Source: Symbiodinium sp. CCMP2592 (taxonomy: Eukaryota > Sar > Dinophyceae > Suessiales > Symbiodiniaceae). Taken from it: DNA of 64,000 bases. The DNA lies in contig CAJNDT010006155.1 in NCBI GenBank assembly GCA_905221615.1, positions 1 to 64,000 on the forward strand, given 5' to 3'. Position 1 is the first letter of the stretch; each line of letters opens with the position of its first letter. The position numbers and the translations under genes were made by a program. Shown here piece by piece: positions 60,692 through 64,000 of the stretch. A model generated the notes under the pieces. That model saw only the letters and a list, made by a program, of their open reading frames with translations. It did not search any database and had not been told where the DNA came from.

Positions 60692-61895
60692 ACCAATGCA
60701 TTTCAACACAGACATTCTTGCATTGTGGGCCAATTTGGAGACATTCGAAATGCAAGCTTCCATGCAAAGATTTCGCTCCACCCATGCAAAAACTCTTGTT
60801 CCAATGCATTTTCACACAGACATTCTTGCATTACAGGCGAATTTTGAAACATCCCAAATGCAAGCTTCCATGCAAAGATTTAGTCCCACCCATGCAACCA
60901 ATGCATTTTAACACAGACATTCTTGCATTGTGGGCCAATTTGGAGACATTCGAAATGCAAGCTTCCATGCAAAGATTTCGCTCCACCCATACAAAAACTC
61001 TTGTTCCAATGCATTTTTACACAGACATTCTTGCATTACGGGCGAATTTTGAAACATCCCAAATGCAAGCTTCCATGCAAAGATTCGCTCCACCCATGCA
61101 AAAACTCTTGTTCCAATGCATTTTCCCACAGACATTCTTGCATTACGGGCGAATTTTGAAACATCCCAAATGCAAGCTTCCATGCAAAGATTTAGACCCA
61201 CCCATGCAACCAATGCATTTTAACACAGACATTCTTGCATTGTGGGCCAATTTGGAGACATTCGAAATGCAAGCTTCCATGCAAAGGTTTTGCTCCACCC
61301 ATACAAAAACTCTTGTTCCAATGCATTTTTACACAGACATTCTTGCATTACGGGCGAATTTTGAAACATCCCAAATGCAAGCTTCCATGCAAAGATTTAG
61401 TCCCACCCATGCAACCAATGCATTTTAACACAGACATTCTTGCATTGTGGGCCAATTTGGAGACATTCGAAATGCAAGCTTCCATGCAAAGATTTCGCTC
61501 CACCCATGCAAAAACTCTTGTTCCAATGCATTTTCCCACAGACATTCTTGCATTACAGGCGAATTTTGAAACATCCCAAATGCAAGCTTCCATGCAAAGA
61601 TTTAGTCCCACCCATGCAACCAATGCATTTTAACACAGACATTCTTGCATTGTGGGCCAATTTGGAGACATTCGAAATGCAAGCTTCCATGCAAAGATTT
61701 CGCTCCACCCATGCAAAAACTCTTGTTCCAATGCATTTTCCCACAGACATTCTTGCATTACGGGCGAATTTTGAAACATCCCAAATGCAAGCTTCCATGC
61801 AAAGATTTCGCCCACCCATGCAAAAACTTTTGTTCCAATGCATTTTCACACAAACATTCTTGCATTATGGGCCAATTTGAAACATTGCAAATGCA
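60692..61895 (+). repeat. 205-bp satellite, copy B
   Basis: Same alternating 108/97-bp structure as at 46130-47330. Total length is the same but several units differ in type-specific bases (for example GATTTCGC versus GATTTAGC near the right end) and single-base indels are present. Confidence 0.9.
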
Positions 61896-62072
61896 AGGAA
61901 TTGTTGATACATTTCAAGCCACCATGCATTTGAAACAGTGAACTCTTGTTTCTGCTCAATCTTCCACTTGAGAGCAAATGCAAGGCAAATGCAGTTGTCA
62001 TCAAAGAGAACCTGTGAAAAGCCCCAGCTCTTCTCTGTCCAGATGCACATCAATGAACGTTCTCTTCAGATA

Positions 62073-62118
62073 CTCGCGCGCGAATGCGCGCGGGCGCGCG
62101 CGCACATGCGCGCATGAG
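62073..62118 (+). repeat. GCGC-rich alternating tract, copy B
   Basis: Identical in sequence to 47511-47556. Confidence 0.8.
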
Positions 62119-62211
62119 TAGATTGAAAGTGCAACAGCAATTGTGTTCCAAATTGACAATTCTCAGCTTGTTCATCAGTGAAATACAGTCTAAAACTGTT
62201 CCCTTAACAGG

Positions 62212-62382
62212 TTTCTATACATTTTTGATGAACTTTTGATGAACTTTTGATGAACTTTTGATGAACTTTTGAGAACTTTTGAGAACTTTTGATATTTTCG
62301 ACGGTTTGATGACATTTTGATGACATTTTGATGAACTTTTGATGAACTTTTGAGAACTTTTGATGACTTTTTGATATTTTCG
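62212..62382 (+). repeat. 11-bp tandem repeat, copy B
   Basis: Counterpart of 47650-47820, with one base change (GAGAACTTTTG for GAGAATTTTTG). Confidence 0.8.
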
Positions 62383-63021
62383 AGGTTGACAGAAATGTAG
62401 TTTTTGCTATTTTGGAAGGTGACAGAAATGTAATTCCAATGCTTGCAGCTTCTGGCTCCGGTTTCCATTGGTAGCTTCGGGTTTGGGGTTTTTTCAGAGT
62501 TTGCCTGCCTGCCACAGGACGTGCATTGATTGTATTGGTGATGGCTATATACAAAGTCGATGCATTCAGGGGTGGCTTGACTCAAATGTTTCTAGGGGTT
62601 TGCATTGGTAGCTGAGCTTTGGTCTGTTTTTTAGAGGATACCTTCCTCCCTTGCTACACAATTTCGTGTACTTCTGGACCAAACTGTTTGGAGAGAATGA
62701 TTACGTTTGCATTCAGAAGTGGCTTGACTCAGGTGTTTCTAGGGGTTTGTATTGGTAGCGGAGCTTTGGTCTTGCATGCAAATTGGTATCGGAGCCATTG
62801 GTAGCTGAGCTTTCATGCAAAGAAGCTGACTGCAAAATGCATTGGTTTCAGAATTGAAACCAGAATTGAAGCAGAACACGTGCTTTTAAGAGTGTTTGGC
62901 AATCAGCCAGTCCTTCTGGAATGATGCAAATGCAGGTCTGCCGACAACGATGTGCACATTTGAGACAGGTTCAGCGAGAATGTAAATGCATTGAACACTT
63001 CCTCGAAATGCATTTCTGGCG

Positions 63022-63673
63022 GGCCGATGTTGCATTGAAATCAAATTGGTGCACGCTTTTCTGGACTACAAATGTATTGCAAGCAAACCGAAATGACAGA
63101 CGAAATGCATCCAGTTGTGCTGGAACTGTTGTCAAAGTGCACTTCGAGATGCTGTCTGGCACATGTTGAATGCATCCTGCATCTACATTCTGTGACCTGG
63201 TAATGCATTTGAAATGAAGGATTGGACGTCCGTTTTTGGATCCGAGATGCATTGCAAGCAAACCGAAATGACAGACGAAATGCATCCAGTTGTGCTGGAA
63301 CTGTTGTCAAAATGCACTTTGAGATGCTGTCTGGCACATGTTGAATGCATCCAGCATCTGCATTCTGTGAGCTGGAAATGCATTTGAAATGAAAGTTTGG
63401 ACGTCCGTTTTGGATCCGAAATGCATTGCAAGCAAACCGAAATGACAGACGAAATGCATCCAGTTGTGCTGGAACTGTTGTCAAAATGCACTTTGAGATG
63501 CTGTCTGGCACATGTTGAATGCATCCAGCATCTGCATTCTGTGAGCTGGAAATGCATTTGAAATGAAAGTTTGGACGTCCGTTTTGGATCCGAAATGCAT
63601 TGCAAGCAAACCGAAATGACAGACGAAATGCATCCAGTTGTGCTGGAACTGTTGTCAAAATGCACTTTGACAT
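63022..63673 (-). repeat. 174-bp tandem repeat, copy B
   Basis: Units start at 63103, 63278, 63452 and 63626; the first spacing is 175 because of an extra T in the run at about 63233. That base breaks the frame that is open across copy A. Confidence 0.75.
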
Positions 63674-64000
63674 CCTGTCTTGCAGGTGTTGAATACATCA
63701 AATATTGGTTGGAATTATGACAAATGTATTTGGTCACAGCCGAGACCACCATCACAACTCCTTCATCCACTTGTCAGTTGTAATTCAGAACGAGACAAGG
63801 ATAGGACTGAGACTCTTTCTCCGAACACAGTCATCATGGAACCACATGACTGTGCAATGCAACACCACGTCTGCTGCTTTCTTCAACTTGTCTGCAAGGT
63901 GGAACATGACAGTGAAGCTCACATGCAACTCTCAATGGGCATCTGCACAATTGTTTTGGTCACGAATCAGGCAGCTGGCTGAATTGATCGAATTACAAAT

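Larger units (their letters stand above)
55323..64000. repeat. Segmental duplication, copy B
   Basis: Near-identical to 40778-49437 in the same orientation, beginning directly after the 100-N gap and running to the end of the window. Confidence 0.93.

Overview
The window reads as nuclear DNA of a dinoflagellate, most likely a Symbiodiniaceae/Suessiales-type genome. The signs are: short introns of which many have GC-AG instead of GT-AG ends; long runs of genes on one strand (everything recognisable from 21.9 to 64 kb is on the minus strand); piles of decayed LINE ends of the type common in dinoflagellate genomes; a two-domain cold-shock protein; and a 13-base exact match to the dinoflagellate spliced-leader RNA just upstream of a gene. 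Introns mean most genes are chains of exons, and I reconstructed phases by hand.

Layout. 1-2.1 kb: two-domain cold-shock-like protein (minus). 3.2-4.4 kb: unrecognised multi-exon gene (minus). 4.6-6.4 kb: protein farnesyl/geranylgeranyltransferase alpha subunit (minus), with at least eight exons. 7-9.3 kb: three diverged copies of a cysteine-rich, probably secreted module (minus); the middle one is broken by an exact 8-bp duplication. 10.6-17 kb: GC-rich block of LINE 3'-end fragments in both orientations, with simple repeats. 17.3-18.7 kb: the only plus-strand gene with good support, function unknown. 19-21 kb: nothing firm. 21.9-26 kb: large DUF3638/DUF3645-like, helicase-like protein ending in EF-hand-like motifs (minus), with a GA/CA microsatellite in an intron and a CAA/CAG tract upstream. 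27.8-32.9 kb: one uninterrupted 1701-codon ORF joining a Tpt1/KptA-like domain to an endonuclease/exonuclease/phosphatase-like domain.

34.3-35.6 kb: two-exon methyltransferase-like gene. 36.2-41.3 kb: six-exon gene for a 1550-residue protein of unknown function; the exon model closes exactly in frame. 41.8-45.9 kb: a RING-type gene and two further genes in one direction, then a 205-bp satellite, a GCGC tract, an 11-bp repeat and a 174-bp repeat up to 49.1 kb. 49.4-55.2 kb: several short minus-strand genes, a strongly structured non-coding element at 51.28-51.46 kb, and an acidic protein cut by a gap of exactly 100 N. 55.3-64 kb: a near-identical copy of 40.8-49.4 kb, which may be a real segmental duplication or an uncollapsed second haplotype joined at the gap.

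The most unusual signals are (1) a family of 16-nt hairpins with covarying stems and a CTGA/CTGT/ATGA/ATGT loop, scattered through and beside the 1701-codon ORF and mostly read in one frame, and (2) a dispersed element of about 65-150 bp that encodes a TLPD...GMAQ peptide at five places. These two are the best candidates for an undescribed system in the window.
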